Part shown: positions 16,150-25,104 of the stretch, one piece after another
How the letters are laid out: the number at the start of each line of letters is the position of its first letter
How positions within the stretch are numbered: the stretch's first letter is position 1
NCBI RefSeq assembly: GCF_041080815.1
Contig: NZ_CP160205.1
Span: forward strand, 4,712,001 to 4,776,000
Direction: 5' to 3'
Length of the DNA: 64,000 nt
Source of the DNA: Mucilaginibacter yixingensis
GTDB lineage: Bacteria > Bacteroidota > Bacteroidia > Sphingobacteriales > Sphingobacteriaceae
The notes under the pieces: model-generated
Databases searched by the model: none
What the model saw: only the letters and a program-made list of their open reading frames with translations
Told to the model about the DNA's origin: nothing
Translations under genes and position numbers: made by a program

Positions 16150-16274
16150 TGTCATTGCGAGGAACAGCGCGGGCTGTGCGTGAGAGTGACGAAGCAATCT
16201 CGTCGCTCGCTTAAACTAGCGACGAGATTGCTTCGTCGTGCCCCCTCATTTCCTCGCTACTCCTCGCAATGACA
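16150..16274. repeat. Long intergenic palindrome, TGTCATTGCGAGGA family
   Basis: The outer arms TGTCATTGCGAGGA (16150-16163) and TCCTCGCAATGACA (16261-16274) are perfect inverted copies. Inside them a perfect 20-bp inverted pair lies at 16188-16207 and 16218-16237 (GACGAAGCAATCTCGTCGCT and its complement). The copy at 32388-32519 shares both the outer and the inner arms. It sits between two minus-strand genes. Confidence 0.9.
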
Positions 16275-16299
16275 AAGTTTTAATTCAGGCGGGTCTAGT

Positions 16300-17289
16300 T
16301 TACCTTTCCAACTCAATCTGCGCTGCCGGCACAAAATCACCATTTATATCCTGCAAATAGCTCATTGGTTTTTCCGGGTTTTTAATGATCTCCAGCAACA
16401 GAAAACCCCAGCGTTTCCAGAAGTTTTCCAGAACCTGACCGTAAATTTTATTCTGCCACTCGTCAAACAGGGGTTTACCGCTGGTACCGCGCAGAGGCAT
16501 GGCCTCCAGGTACAGGTGATCATTTACCGGCAGCTGGTTATACTCCGGCAGACGGTTAAACAGATAGGCCGAGTAAAAAACACGGGCACAGAACTCTTCA
16601 AACTGAATAGGGTGCAGTGTTGAAGCGCCTATGCGCTCTGTGATATTTTGATGATAGCGTGCGTTAGCGCCGTTATCCTGCAGACAGATCATCAGGCCAA
16701 AATCGCGCATGCGGATGGAGAACACCAGCGTATTGATCTCATCGCGATACACAAAATCATTCTCTGCATTATTTACCGGAAACAGGAACAAACTGTATGG
16801 TTTAAACTCATCAAAACTGATAGGTTGATTGATGCTCTGCAGCATCAAATGCAGCGTACTGAACTTGTGGATGATAGATTGCGACATGCTGAATTGCTCG
16901 CCCTGCGCATGTTGCATTTTAATACCGGCCTGCAGTTCGTTAAAGATCAATCCGTACAAGAAGCGTCCGGCCCACTGAAATATTTTCAGCTCGTCCAGTT
17001 GCTTAACAGCTTCATAGCCACTTTTAAAAGCCGCAGAAACTTCGGCCTCCAATGGTGCCAGAAACTGATTATTGATGGCCGCCGCACAAGGCAGCTTCAA
17101 GTCTTTATAAGTAACAATGCTTTCGTCAAGCAGCTTAAACGGCTTCTCTTCCAGATCAAACTCCGTCATGAACCATTGAGGGAAAACCTGGATGCGCTCT
17201 TCGGTCGAGCTGAGTTCCTGCCCTGTTAAAAAACAAAAGCGATTGCTAAAATTAAAAACATTGAACGGATTGTATGTGTTTACCGGCAT
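16300..17289 (-). CDS. Conserved hypothetical protein, unknown function
   Basis: A protein of about 329 residues from the ATG at 17289 (MPVNTYNPFNVFNFSN); the frame is open to 17346, but that would overlap the divergent epimerase gene and its promoter. The N-terminus holds FCFLTGQELSS and PQWFMTEFDLEEKPF, and the rest is mixed helical with no catalytic motif or membrane segment that I recognise. Divergent to the epimerase with a 55-bp shared promoter region. Confidence 0.65.
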   Translation of the reverse strand: MPVNTYNPFNVFNFSNRFCFLTGQELSSTEERIQVFPQWFMTEFDLEEKPFKLLDESIVTYKDLKLPCAAAINNQFLAPLEAEVSAAFKSGYEAVKQLDELKIFQWAGRFLYGLIFNELQAGIKMQHAQGEQFSMSQSIIHKFSTLHLMLQSINQPISFDEFKPYSLFLFPVNNAENDFVYRDEINTLVFSIRMRDFGLMICLQDNGANARYHQNITERIGASTLHPIQFEEFCARVFYSAYLFNRLPEYNQLPVNDHLYLEAMPLRGTSGKPLFDEWQNKIYGQVLENFWKRWGFLLLEIIKNPEKPMSYLQDINGDFVPAAQIELER

Positions 17290-17295
17290 AGTCGG

Positions 17296-17303
17296 CAAAG
17301 ATA
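17296..17303 (-). promoter_or_regulatory. -7 box TATCTTTG for the hypothetical gene at 17289
   Basis: Exact TAnnTTTG match on the minus strand, ending 7 nt before the chosen ATG at 17289. It supports that start and implies an almost leaderless mRNA. Confidence 0.5.
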
Positions 17304-17327
17304 AGCATTGATTTTGGCTGAAAATTT

Positions 17328-17335
17328 TAGCTTTG
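17328..17335 (+). promoter_or_regulatory. -7 box TAGCTTTG for the epimerase gene
   Basis: Exact TAnnTTTG match on the plus strand, ending 10 nt before the ATG at 17345. It lies 24 bp from the minus-strand box of the divergent gene, so the two promoters overlap. It rules against the ATG-like start at 17333, which would lie inside the box. Confidence 0.5.
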
Positions 17336-17344
17336 AATTTTAAC

Positions 17345-18358
17345 ATGAAACTGACGTATCGCCCATATCAGCTGGAGTTGAAGCACCGCTTCACCATATC
17401 GGGGTTCTCGCGCACCTCTACCCCACTTATGTTTATTGAACTGGAGCATGAAGGGCAGACAGGCTATGGCGAGGCCAGCATGGTGCCCTACATGGGCGAA
17501 AGCCACGCCAGCGCCGAAGCATTCCTAAAACAAGTGAATGTTGCTCAACTGGAGTTTCCGTTTGATTATGCGGCTATTACCCAATACCTTGATAACATTG
17601 CCCCCGGCAATCCTGCTATTAAGGCGGCTATAGATATTGCCCTGCATGATCTGGATGGCAAGCTGCAAAACAAGCCCTGCTGGCAGTTAATCGGGGCAAA
17701 CCCATTGCTGATGCCTGTCACCAGTATCACCATTGGCATTGACACGCCAGAAGTACTGCGCCAAAAAGTACAGGAAGCCGATGCCTGCAAAGTGATCAAA
17801 GTAAAACTAGGCAGCGCCAACGATCAGGAATTGATCAACACCGTACGCAGCATGACCAACAAACCGCTGTATGCCGATGCTAACCAAGGCTGGACAGACC
17901 GGCAACAGGCGCTTGATCTTACCCACTGGCTGCACGGGCAAGGCGTTGAACTGATAGAACAGCCTTTTAAACGTGATGACCGCGACAGTAACGCCTGGCT
18001 CTCTGCCCGCAGCCCTATCCCCATTCTGGGTGATGAGGCCGTACAACGCCTGGGCGATGTTGATAAAGCCGCCGGGATCTACAACGGCATTAACGTAAAA
18101 CTGATGAAATCTGCCGGGATGCACGAGGCCTTGCTGATGATACAAAAAGCCCGCGCCCTGGACATGAAAATACTGATTGGCTGCATGAGCGAAACCAGCT
18201 GTGCCACCCTGGCCGCCGCCGCCCTGGCCCCCTTATGTGATTGGGCCGATCTGGACGGACCATTTCTTACTGCCAACAACCCGTTTCAAGACCCGGAATT
18301 TAAAGATGGAAAATGGATATTGAGTGATGCTGCCGGGTTGGGCTTAATTACCCGTTAA
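17345..18358 (+). CDS. Dipeptide epimerase (L-Ala-D/L-Glu epimerase-like, enolase superfamily)
   Basis: A protein of 337 residues from MKLTYRPYQLELKHRF. The N-terminal capping domain is followed by a barrel with the KxK base pair Lys152/Lys154 (VIKVKLG), metal ligands Asp178 (YADANQGW), Glu205 (LIEQP) and Asp230 (LGDEAV), and the opposite base Lys252 (NVKLMKSAG). All residues needed for 1,1-proton transfer are present. The family epimerises L-Ala-D-Glu from murein peptides or related dipeptides; the exact dipeptide cannot be told. Promoter box at 17328-17335. Confidence 0.87.
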   Translation: MKLTYRPYQLELKHRFTISGFSRTSTPLMFIELEHEGQTGYGEASMVPYMGESHASAEAFLKQVNVAQLEFPFDYAAITQYLDNIAPGNPAIKAAIDIALHDLDGKLQNKPCWQLIGANPLLMPVTSITIGIDTPEVLRQKVQEADACKVIKVKLGSANDQELINTVRSMTNKPLYADANQGWTDRQQALDLTHWLHGQGVELIEQPFKRDDRDSNAWLSARSPIPILGDEAVQRLGDVDKAAGIYNGINVKLMKSAGMHEALLMIQKARALDMKILIGCMSETSCATLAAAALAPLCDWADLDGPFLTANNPFQDPEFKDGKWILSDAAGLGLITR

Positions 18359-18467
18359 TGCCTACATGCTATTTTCCAACCTGTTAACTAATAAGAAATC
18401 AGGCAACTGTATTGCATATGTTACACTAGGCGTATATATTTGTTATACCCTAATAAACTATTGCCCC

Positions 18468-18656
18468 ATGAGTGTTTCAACCACATCTGGTGTTGCGCAG
18501 CATAAACAGCATCGCGCATTGCCTACGTGTTCTAAATGCAAAAAAGAGTTTGACAGCCGCATACCCCGCGGTATTGTTGTAAAAATATTGCTTCCCTGGT
18601 TGCCGTTAAAGCATTATGTGTGCCTTCGCTGCGACATTACCAAATACAAATTCTGA
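18468..18656 (+). CDS. Small zinc-ribbon-like protein
   Basis: About 62 residues from the ATG at 18468 (MSVSTTSGVAQHK); the frame is open back to 18366. Two CxxC pairs, CSKC and CLRC, lie 30 residues apart with WLPLKHYVC between them, suggesting a single bound zinc. No known partner. Only 10 bp from the convergent methyltransferase gene. Confidence 0.55.
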   Translation: MSVSTTSGVAQHKQHRALPTCSKCKKEFDSRIPRGIVVKILLPWLPLKHYVCLRCDITKYKF

Positions 18657-18665
18657 GACAGATGC

Positions 18666-19271
18666 TTACCGGCGCATCAGCACAGTAAAATCTTCGTCGG
18701 CATAGTCATCTTTTAAAACAACGTTTTTGCTTAACGTGCGGCAAAACCGCGCAATAACAGCTGGGTTATAGGCACGCAAAACGCCCTCGGCCGATACACT
18801 GCGCAGCAGGTTAAATGCCAGTCCACGACCGGCCGACTTGTACAGTTTCTCTATCGCCTCAAAAATATAACCGGGATTTCCGCTGCTGTAGTTGAGCGAG
18901 CCACATACCAGAATATAATGGGCTTCAGGCAAGGCCCGCGTCATAAAGTTGGCCGAAAAAAAAGTGGTATTGGGCAAATCGCCGTAGCGCTCGGTAGCTT
19001 TATCCAGCAACTCGGGCATCATCTCAATACCGTAATAATGCTTCATTTGGGGGTATTTTTCCAGCAGAAACGGCAACAGATCTGCATGGCCGCAACCTGC
19101 ATCTATCACCGTGCAGCCGTTCAGGTCGGCAATCGCGGCCAGCTCTTTAAAGCGCAGCAATTGATGTTCAGGCTCGCGCCAGCCAAGTGCACCGGTGCCT
19201 TTATTGCCGTGTTTTTCAATCATGGCCCGGTGATAAGCAAAAAGGGCACCGCTATCGTTGAGGGAAGTCAT
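18666..19271 (-). CDS. Class I SAM-dependent methyltransferase
   Basis: A protein of 201 residues with motif I VIDAGCGHADLLPF, acidic end of beta 2 in YGIEMMPELLDKA, and the post-I block HYILVCGSLNYS. Methyltransf fold; substrate unknown. The start codon is preceded within about 10 nt by CATCTTTG on the minus strand, one base off the -7 consensus, so the leader is very short. A palindromic repeat lies upstream. Confidence 0.78.
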   Translation of the reverse strand: MTSLNDSGALFAYHRAMIEKHGNKGTGALGWREPEHQLLRFKELAAIADLNGCTVIDAGCGHADLLPFLLEKYPQMKHYYGIEMMPELLDKATERYGDLPNTTFFSANFMTRALPEAHYILVCGSLNYSSGNPGYIFEAIEKLYKSAGRGLAFNLLRSVSAEGVLRAYNPAVIARFCRTLSKNVVLKDDYADEDFTVLMRR

Positions 19272-19304
19272 AGCGCAAAGATGCGAAATACATTACACCT
19301 TCTT

Positions 19305-19407
19305 GATGTCATCCCGACCATCGGGAGGGATCTTTTCGAAGCGATAAACCTCGATGCGAAATGCCGCATGTCTGGAAAGTTCCCACACTATCATTCGGGA
19401 TGACATC
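19305..19407. repeat. Long intergenic palindrome, GATGTCATCCCGA family
   Basis: GATGTCATCCCGA (19305-19317) and TCGGGATGACATC (19395-19407) are perfect inverted copies; the centre contains CTTTTCGAAGCG. A decayed relative lies inverted at about 22430-22500. The element sits between two minus-strand genes. Confidence 0.85.
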
Positions 19408-19433
19408 CGGTTTAAAAAAAAGCAGCGTGGAAA

Positions 19434-20924
19434 TTACCCCATCGCTACCCCGCCTATCAAAAACACCAGGCAGATTACCGAGATAATTAACATCAGTGGC
19501 CACACAAAACGCAACCACACCTTTACGTTAACGTTGGCCATTGCCAGACTGGGCAGCATCAGGCCGGTTGGCGTAATAAAACTCATCACCCCCATGCCGT
19601 AGAGGTAGGCATTCACAATCTCGCGCGAGGGCACGCCCACAATTACCGCCAGCGAACCAAAGATCGGCATGGTCAAAACCGCCATACCCGATGACGACGG
19701 AATGAACAGCGTAAACACGTTGAACATCACAAACATCACCACAATAAACACCACCGGCGACATATGGCCCACCGCTCCGGCGGCGTAGTAAAGTATGGTA
19801 TCGCTAATCTGTCCATCGTTCAAAACCAATGTGACGGCACGCGCCACACCGATGATAAAGCAAACCGACAGCATCCCCTCAGCACCCTTGATAAATTCTT
19901 TTATAAAAACACCTTCTTTAATACGCCAGATGATCGCCACTAAAACGGCCGAGACCATGAACAGGGCCGACATCTCGGCCAGCCACCAACCGGCAAAAAT
20001 CACCCCGTAGATCATCACGCCGAATGTGAGGGCGAACAAGCCAAGCAACAAGCGTTGCTTAATAGTCAAGCTCCCAGCCTCGTCTACATCAATCATGGGG
20101 TATAAAGATTCTACCTTGCCCTGCAACTGGTAAACCAGCGAAGCGGCTGGATCTTTTTTTACTTTCTGTGCGTAGCGAACAATATAGATGATCAATACAG
20201 TGGACAGGATAACGAACAATGCAATACGGGCAGTAATACCATCTGTCCAACTGATTCCGGCTGCATTTGATGCGATGATGGTTGCGAACGGATTGGAGAA
20301 CGACGCGATATTACCGATACTCGTACCGCCATAAATCACCGCCACGGGCACCAGCAGATCATACCCTGCGGCCAGGAACAGCGGCACCAGCACCGGGTAG
20401 AACATCACGCCTTCCTCGGCCATGCCATAAGATGCGCCTCCGCAGGAGAATAGAAATCCTAGAATAACCAGCAACCAGGCTTCTCGCCCTTTCATGGTAT
20501 GCGACAGGCTGCGGATGCCCTGCTCCATTGCCCCCGTGAGCTGAAACACCTGCATAAAGCCACCAATGAACAGCACAAACAGCACAATATCAATGGTATC
20601 ATAAATGCCCTTCACCGGCGATTGCGCCACACTCACCAGCCCCTGATGATTGGCCGGCAAATGGTGGTAAGTACCAGGCACAGCCACGGGCTTACGGATA
20701 TCGTTCTTAAACTTTTGCAGCGGGATGCGGATATGCAGGCTATCCAACGTATGCTGAGTAAACGGCAAGATTTTGGCACCCTTTGGGGTGGTCATGCTAA
20801 ACGCATTATCGGCATAACTGAGTTTATTATACTCGCCTGACGGTAGTACCCAGGTGCAAATGGCCGCCAGGATAATAATGATAACCAGAATAGTGATAGG
20901 CGATGGTATTTTGCGTTTAGCCAT
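19434..20924 (-). CDS. YfcC-family (C4-dicarboxylate/basic amino-acid carrier-like) inner-membrane transporter
   Basis: A protein of 496 residues with about 12 membrane helices, starting MAKRKIPSPITILVIIIILA followed by the family's TWVLPSGEY. Further blocks typical of the YfcC/DcuC-like ion-transporter superfamily are SCGGASYGMAEEGVMFYPV, YGGTSIGNIASFSNPFATI and FIPSSSGMAVLTMPI near the C-terminus. The substrate is probably a carboxylate or amino acid and is not defined by the sequence. It stands as a single gene. Confidence 0.8.
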   Translation of the reverse strand: MAKRKIPSPITILVIIIILAAICTWVLPSGEYNKLSYADNAFSMTTPKGAKILPFTQHTLDSLHIRIPLQKFKNDIRKPVAVPGTYHHLPANHQGLVSVAQSPVKGIYDTIDIVLFVLFIGGFMQVFQLTGAMEQGIRSLSHTMKGREAWLLVILGFLFSCGGASYGMAEEGVMFYPVLVPLFLAAGYDLLVPVAVIYGGTSIGNIASFSNPFATIIASNAAGISWTDGITARIALFVILSTVLIIYIVRYAQKVKKDPAASLVYQLQGKVESLYPMIDVDEAGSLTIKQRLLLGLFALTFGVMIYGVIFAGWWLAEMSALFMVSAVLVAIIWRIKEGVFIKEFIKGAEGMLSVCFIIGVARAVTLVLNDGQISDTILYYAAGAVGHMSPVVFIVVMFVMFNVFTLFIPSSSGMAVLTMPIFGSLAVIVGVPSREIVNAYLYGMGVMSFITPTGLMLPSLAMANVNVKVWLRFVWPLMLIISVICLVFLIGGVAMG

Positions 20925-20948
20925 AAAATGAAGGTAGGGATTTTAGGT

Positions 20949-21060
20949 GATGGTTCATAGTTGATGGATCACGGCCGATAGTGGACAACAGTGCGTTGGT
21001 CATGATTTTGTCTACTTAAAGTCATGTGTGTCAAATTTTTTATATGAACTATGAACCATC
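20949..21060. repeat. 12-bp inverted repeat pair upstream of fabF
   Basis: GATGGTTCATAG (20949-20960) and CTATGAACCATC (21049-21060) are exact inverted copies about 100 bp apart in the divergent region between the transporter and fabF. The right arm ends 16 bp before the fabF -7 box. Confidence 0.6.
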
Positions 21061-21075
21061 AACCATGAACATCCC

Positions 21076-21083
21076 TACCTTTG
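21076..21083 (+). promoter_or_regulatory. -7 box TACCTTTG for fabF
   Basis: Exact TAnnTTTG match 15 nt before the ATG at 21099. It supports that start over the TTG at 21081, which lies inside the box. Confidence 0.5.
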
Positions 21084-21098
21084 CGCAAATTTTTTAGA

Positions 21099-22337
21099 AT
21101 GAAAAGAGTTGTTATTACAGGTATGGGCGTGGTTGCGCCAAACGGAAACAATATCATCGACTTCTGGGACAACGTGGTAAACGGTCGCAGTGCAGCGGCG
21201 CCTATCGTTCGTTTCAATGCCGAGCATTTTAAAACCCGTTTTGCATCGCAGATCAGCAATTTTGATCCTACCCTGCACCTGGAACGTAATGATATTAAGC
21301 GCGGCGACTTGTATACCCAGTATGCGCTGGTAGCCGCCGGCCAGGCCATTGCCGATTCTGGTTTTGACCTGAGCAGCATGTCGCCTTTTGATGTGGGTGT
21401 TATCTTCGGCTCGGCACAAGGTGGCATGGAAACCTTTGAGCAGCAACTGCGGGAGTATGATGCTACAGACCATGCGCCGCACTTCAATCCGTTTTTTATC
21501 CCCAAAACGCTCATTAACATGGCGTCGGGTCTTATCTCCATAAAATATGGTTTTATGGGCGTTAACTTTACTACGGTTACCGCCTGCGCCAGCTCTAACA
21601 CAGCTATTATGGAGGCCTTGAACTATATCCGCTTCGGCAAAGCCAAGGTGATTATAACAGGCGGTTCTGATGCACCGGTAACCGAAGCCTCTATTGGTGG
21701 CTACAATGCACTGAAAGCTCTTTCTACCCGCAACGATGACCCAACAGCGGCTTCGCGTCCGTTTGATGTAGATCGCGATGGTTTTGTGATGGGCGAAGGT
21801 GCCGGTGTTTTGGTGTTAGAAGAGTACGAACACGCCCGTGCACGCGGCGCAAAAATTTATGCCGAGGTAGCTGGCGCCGCCATGACATCTGATGCTTACC
21901 ACATTACCGCTACACACCCTGAAGGTTTGGGCGCTATCCACGCTATGAAATCAGCCCTGCATGATGCCGGCTTGAATAAAGAAGATATTGGCTTCCTTAA
22001 TGCGCACGCTACCTCAACCCCTGTGGGCGATTTGAGCGAAGCTAAAGGCATCCACGCAGTATATGGCGATAGCAAGCACTTGTTTGTAAGTGCCAGCAAA
22101 TCAATTACTGGGCACCTGTTAGGCGCCGCCGGTGCTATTGAAGCCATTATTGCGGTTAAAACCATTACCGATGGCGTGATTCCGCCTACCATCAACACCC
22201 ATACCATCGACCCGAATATCCCCGCCGGCTTACAAATTGTTACCGGCGATGCACTGGAGCATCCGGTTAATGCAGCCATGAGCAACACGTTTGGCTTTGG
22301 CGGACACAATGGAGTTGTGGTACTGAAGAAGATTTAA
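21099..22337 (+). CDS. fabF: Beta-ketoacyl-ACP synthase II (FabF)
   Basis: A protein of 412 residues from MKRVVITGMGVVAPNG. Nucleophile Cys163 lies in TVTACASSNTA. The His motifs are NAHATSTPVGD and SKSITGHLLGAAGA, and the C-terminus is NTFGFGGHNGVVVL. This matches canonical FabF more closely than the KS at 537-1808 and is likely the elongation enzyme of fatty-acid synthesis. It stands alone with its own promoter box (21076-21083) and a strong terminator (22358-22396). Confidence 0.9.
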   Translation: MKRVVITGMGVVAPNGNNIIDFWDNVVNGRSAAAPIVRFNAEHFKTRFASQISNFDPTLHLERNDIKRGDLYTQYALVAAGQAIADSGFDLSSMSPFDVGVIFGSAQGGMETFEQQLREYDATDHAPHFNPFFIPKTLINMASGLISIKYGFMGVNFTTVTACASSNTAIMEALNYIRFGKAKVIITGGSDAPVTEASIGGYNALKALSTRNDDPTAASRPFDVDRDGFVMGEGAGVLVLEEYEHARARGAKIYAEVAGAAMTSDAYHITATHPEGLGAIHAMKSALHDAGLNKEDIGFLNAHATSTPVGDLSEAKGIHAVYGDSKHLFVSASKSITGHLLGAAGAIEAIIAVKTITDGVIPPTINTHTIDPNIPAGLQIVTGDALEHPVNAAMSNTFGFGGHNGVVVLKKI

Positions 22338-22357
22338 TTTAACTGCGGTAGAGATAC

Positions 22358-22396
22358 AAAAAAAGCGCCGATGCAGCAGCACCGGCGCTTTTTTAT
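22358..22396 (+). terminator. Rho-independent terminator of fabF
   Basis: GCGCCG stem, 12-nt loop, CGGCGC stem, followed by seven T and preceded by an A-run. It starts 21 bp after the fabF stop. Confidence 0.85.
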
Positions 22397-22429
22397 TGAT
22401 GTTACCCCTAATAACATGAGGTATCTTTC

Positions 22430-22500
22430 CGATCATGCGTCCCGGCATTGCATGGTGGCTTATCGCTTCGAAAAGACCCCTCCCGTTTGCCCAGGGGTGA
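22430..22500. repeat. Decayed half of the palindrome family seen at 19305
   Basis: Read in reverse, the stretch contains GGTCTTTTCGAAGCGATAAG, close to the inner part of the 19305-19407 element. No matching second arm remains, so this is a degraded copy between fabF and the convergent phosphoesterase gene. Confidence 0.5.
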
Positions 22501-22518
22501 AAAGGGTAATTTTTATAA

Positions 22519-23637
22519 TTAGAACGGTTGATATAGTGATTCTGGTGTGGCCTGCATCAAATCTTCCAGTCTGCACTCTTCTAACACCTTTCGCTCGGGC
22601 AAACGGTGTTTAACATATTTCCACCTGATCAGGCGTATATAACCCGCCTCCAGTTCCATACCGGTAATGTCGCCATCATCAAAACAGCAGCAGCCGGTGT
22701 TAAAGTAGCAGGGCTTGTAATCTTTAAAAGCCATTACGCTATCACCGGCAGCGTGGCGTTTGGCTATCAGGCGCTCAATCTCTTCTACGCGTTTGGTATC
22801 GTCGGTCATCTTGGCACGGTCCAGCTCGGCATACAACTTTTCAATATGCGTGAGCGATTTAAATACCGGCTGATGCGTGTGCCCGGTAATCAACAACAAA
22901 TCATTTTGTTTGCGGCTCCACTCATACATCATCTGGTTATGGGCAGTTTTCAACTCAAAGTTATTAGCCGGCGTGTTCGGGTTAATGCGGAGGTAAGCCT
23001 GCACCGGCCCCCAGATGTTTGACACGAACCACTTGCTGAACCAGTTGCCATCACTTTGCTGATCGCCCTGGTGGCCGTGCGTCATGTAGATATCCAGCTT
23101 TTTTCCGCTAACATTGGCACGCAACAAAACGCCTTCATATATCTTTATCTTCTGCTGGTAGATCTGCTGTAGGTTCATCGTCGCCAGCGGGCTGTTATCC
23201 CAATACAGGTCATGGTTGCCAAACACTTTGGTAAAGGCATGTCGGTTTAAAAAAGTGCGCTCTTTATCAAACGTAGCCTTGTTGTGTTTTTGCACTTGCG
23301 CCAGGGTGTTTTCCCATAGCTCTTCACTATCGCCCAGGTTAATGTAATGAAACTGATTTTTGTTGTAATAAGTAAGCGCCGCCAGGTAGTTGCTTTCGGC
23401 TCCGGCAAAATCATCGGCATCATTGCGGGCCCCTTTATGCTGATCAGACAGGATCACAAATTTTTGTTTAGCCAGATCAATATCCATCACACAGCCACGT
23501 TTACCGGGCTCTTCCAATATAGAGTGATATAACGAGGTGAGCGAACTGAAAACCCGGACACGGTCTGGCCTTGCCGAATATTTTTCAGACAACCTTATGA
23601 TGGTCTTCTTCAATAAGCGTTGCAGCAGTTTGCGCAT
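22519..23637 (-). CDS. Calcineurin-like metallophosphoesterase
   Basis: A protein of about 372 residues from the ATG at 23637 (MRKLLQRLLKKTI); a TTG nine bases upstream is less likely. It holds the five metal blocks in order: LSDQHKGARND, LGDSEELWE, GNHDLYW, THGHQGD and GHTHQP. It is cytosolic or membrane-associated, with a basic N-terminus. The family hydrolyses phosphoesters, including UDP-diacylglucosamine-like and nucleotide substrates; the real substrate is unknown. It also has a Cys cluster near the C-terminus (YFNTGCCCFDDGD). Confidence 0.82.
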   Translation of the reverse strand: MRKLLQRLLKKTIIRLSEKYSARPDRVRVFSSLTSLYHSILEEPGKRGCVMDIDLAKQKFVILSDQHKGARNDADDFAGAESNYLAALTYYNKNQFHYINLGDSEELWENTLAQVQKHNKATFDKERTFLNRHAFTKVFGNHDLYWDNSPLATMNLQQIYQQKIKIYEGVLLRANVSGKKLDIYMTHGHQGDQQSDGNWFSKWFVSNIWGPVQAYLRINPNTPANNFELKTAHNQMMYEWSRKQNDLLLITGHTHQPVFKSLTHIEKLYAELDRAKMTDDTKRVEEIERLIAKRHAAGDSVMAFKDYKPCYFNTGCCCFDDGDITGMELEAGYIRLIRWKYVKHRLPERKVLEECRLEDLMQATPESLYQPF

Positions 23638-23875
23638 ATTAGTCAAACATTTAAAAGGCAGAAAAGTGTTTATCTGCTAGTTAACCCTATTTAAAGTGCG
23701 TGGCAGCTGTATGAGGCTCAGCGCTTCTGCACCTCTACAAAAATCGGCATACAGAAAGTGCTGAAAGGCAGGCTAATCACCATAATATTTACCGTGAAAA
23801 AACGGGGTGTTCAATATCAATACAGAATATTATTTTTATTGCAATTATTAACCCTAAAAAAACCTTTTAAAACCC

Positions 23876-24367
23876 ATGTCTCAACCCTCAACTAACGGCC
23901 GGACGAACAATCACGTTAAACGCAGCCAGCTGCAAAAACTAGTAGATAACTATTACAAAACCATGAAAAAGGTTGACGTAGACGGCAACGTGCGCGACCT
24001 GGACCGCGAGAAAGATGCGCGCGCCATCTGGTTCAAAAAATCTGATATCGACAAACTGTTTGCAGACCATAACTGTACGGCAGAAAACAATGATGAGTTT
24101 GGCCTGCGCATATACTTTGGCGTGTATGGCCACGGCATACTGGATGGTGTACCAGACAGGTACCATAACCAGCAAACTGCAGTGCTGGTTGCTACCCGTC
24201 AGAACGGCCGCATTATGGATAAGGATATTCTACATAACGACGAGGATGCCCTGGGCGCAGATGGTAAAGGCGATATGGATCCATTGCCGGATGACGGTTC
24301 TGGCACCGGCCGCAACCATGGCAAACTTTGCCCGCCAGATACGGATTGTGGCAGCGGCATCAATTAA
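23876..24367 (+). CDS. Conserved hypothetical protein, unknown function
   Basis: A hydrophilic protein of 163 residues without signal or membrane segments. A central DEFGLRIYFGVYGHG and a Gly/Asp-rich C-terminus containing CPPDTDCGSG are the notable blocks. I do not recognise the family. The upstream 238 bp (23638-23875) hold no visible gene and a strongly AT-rich stretch just before the start. Confidence 0.65.
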   Translation: MSQPSTNGRTNNHVKRSQLQKLVDNYYKTMKKVDVDGNVRDLDREKDARAIWFKKSDIDKLFADHNCTAENNDEFGLRIYFGVYGHGILDGVPDRYHNQQTAVLVATRQNGRIMDKDILHNDEDALGADGKGDMDPLPDDGSGTGRNHGKLCPPDTDCGSGIN

Positions 24368-24435
24368 TAAAAATATACCAGCAATGCCTGTTACTCTTTA
24401 GTGGGTGGCAGGCATTTACTTATATTTAAGGCAGC

Positions 24436-25104
24436 ATGGGTCTATTATTTACCATTAAATACGCTTATTTCTGGTTTGAAGCTTTAGCACTGATAGCTTG
24501 CGCCTTGTGCATACCCAAGTTTAATAGTATGCGTTACCGGGCGTTTTTGCTATACCTTACTATTATCGTTACTTATGAACTGGCCTCCATCTTTAATTGG
24601 GGGTTCACTAACGGCAATAATTTATTTGATGTTTGTATCGAGGTTTCGTTCGAGTTTGTCTTTTTTAGCTATTTCATCATATCCGGTAATGCTAATGTAC
24701 CCCAGCGGCGCTTATTTACACTGATATCTGCAGCCATATTTGTCTTTACCGTTATTGATATTTACTGGATACAAGGCGTTAATAAGCTTTGTACCTATGC
24801 CATACTGTTGCAATATCTGTGGCTTATTGTGTTGGTATGCCAATTCTTTTTCCGCAAAATGCAGCAATTTCAATCAGATGTATCGTTGGCACGCCAGCCT
24901 GATTTTTGGGCACATACCGGGTTGTTGTTCTACTTTTTATGCCAGTTTTTGTTCTTTGCGGCGTTTACAACCATGGCCTATAAAAAAATACATCATTTCT
25001 CGCTCTTATCTAATGTAATTTTAGGCGTTTCTATCGTAATATTGTATTCCTGCTTAGCAGTTTCCTTTTTATGTTTCAGGCGGACGACGAAGTTATTATC
25101 ATAG
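24436..25104 (+). CDS. Polytopic membrane protein preceding a histidine kinase
   Basis: A protein of 222 residues with about seven hydrophobic helices and very few charged residues, ending SFLCFRRTTKLLS. It overlaps the next gene (histidine kinase, 25071) by 34 bp in another frame, indicating strict co-expression. It could be a detached sensory membrane module for that kinase; this is inference. Confidence 0.7.
   Translation: MGLLFTIKYAYFWFEALALIACALCIPKFNSMRYRAFLLYLTIIVTYELASIFNWGFTNGNNLFDVCIEVSFEFVFFSYFIISGNANVPQRRLFTLISAAIFVFTVIDIYWIQGVNKLCTYAILLQYLWLIVLVCQFFFRKMQQFQSDVSLARQPDFWAHTGLLFYFLCQFLFFAAFTTMAYKKIHHFSLLSNVILGVSIVILYSCLAVSFLCFRRTTKLLS

Noticed and set aside
16648..17229. 193-codon plus-strand open frame
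   Set aside because: It lies fully antisense to the hypothetical protein at 16300-17289, which has the better composition, a promoter box and a sensible start.
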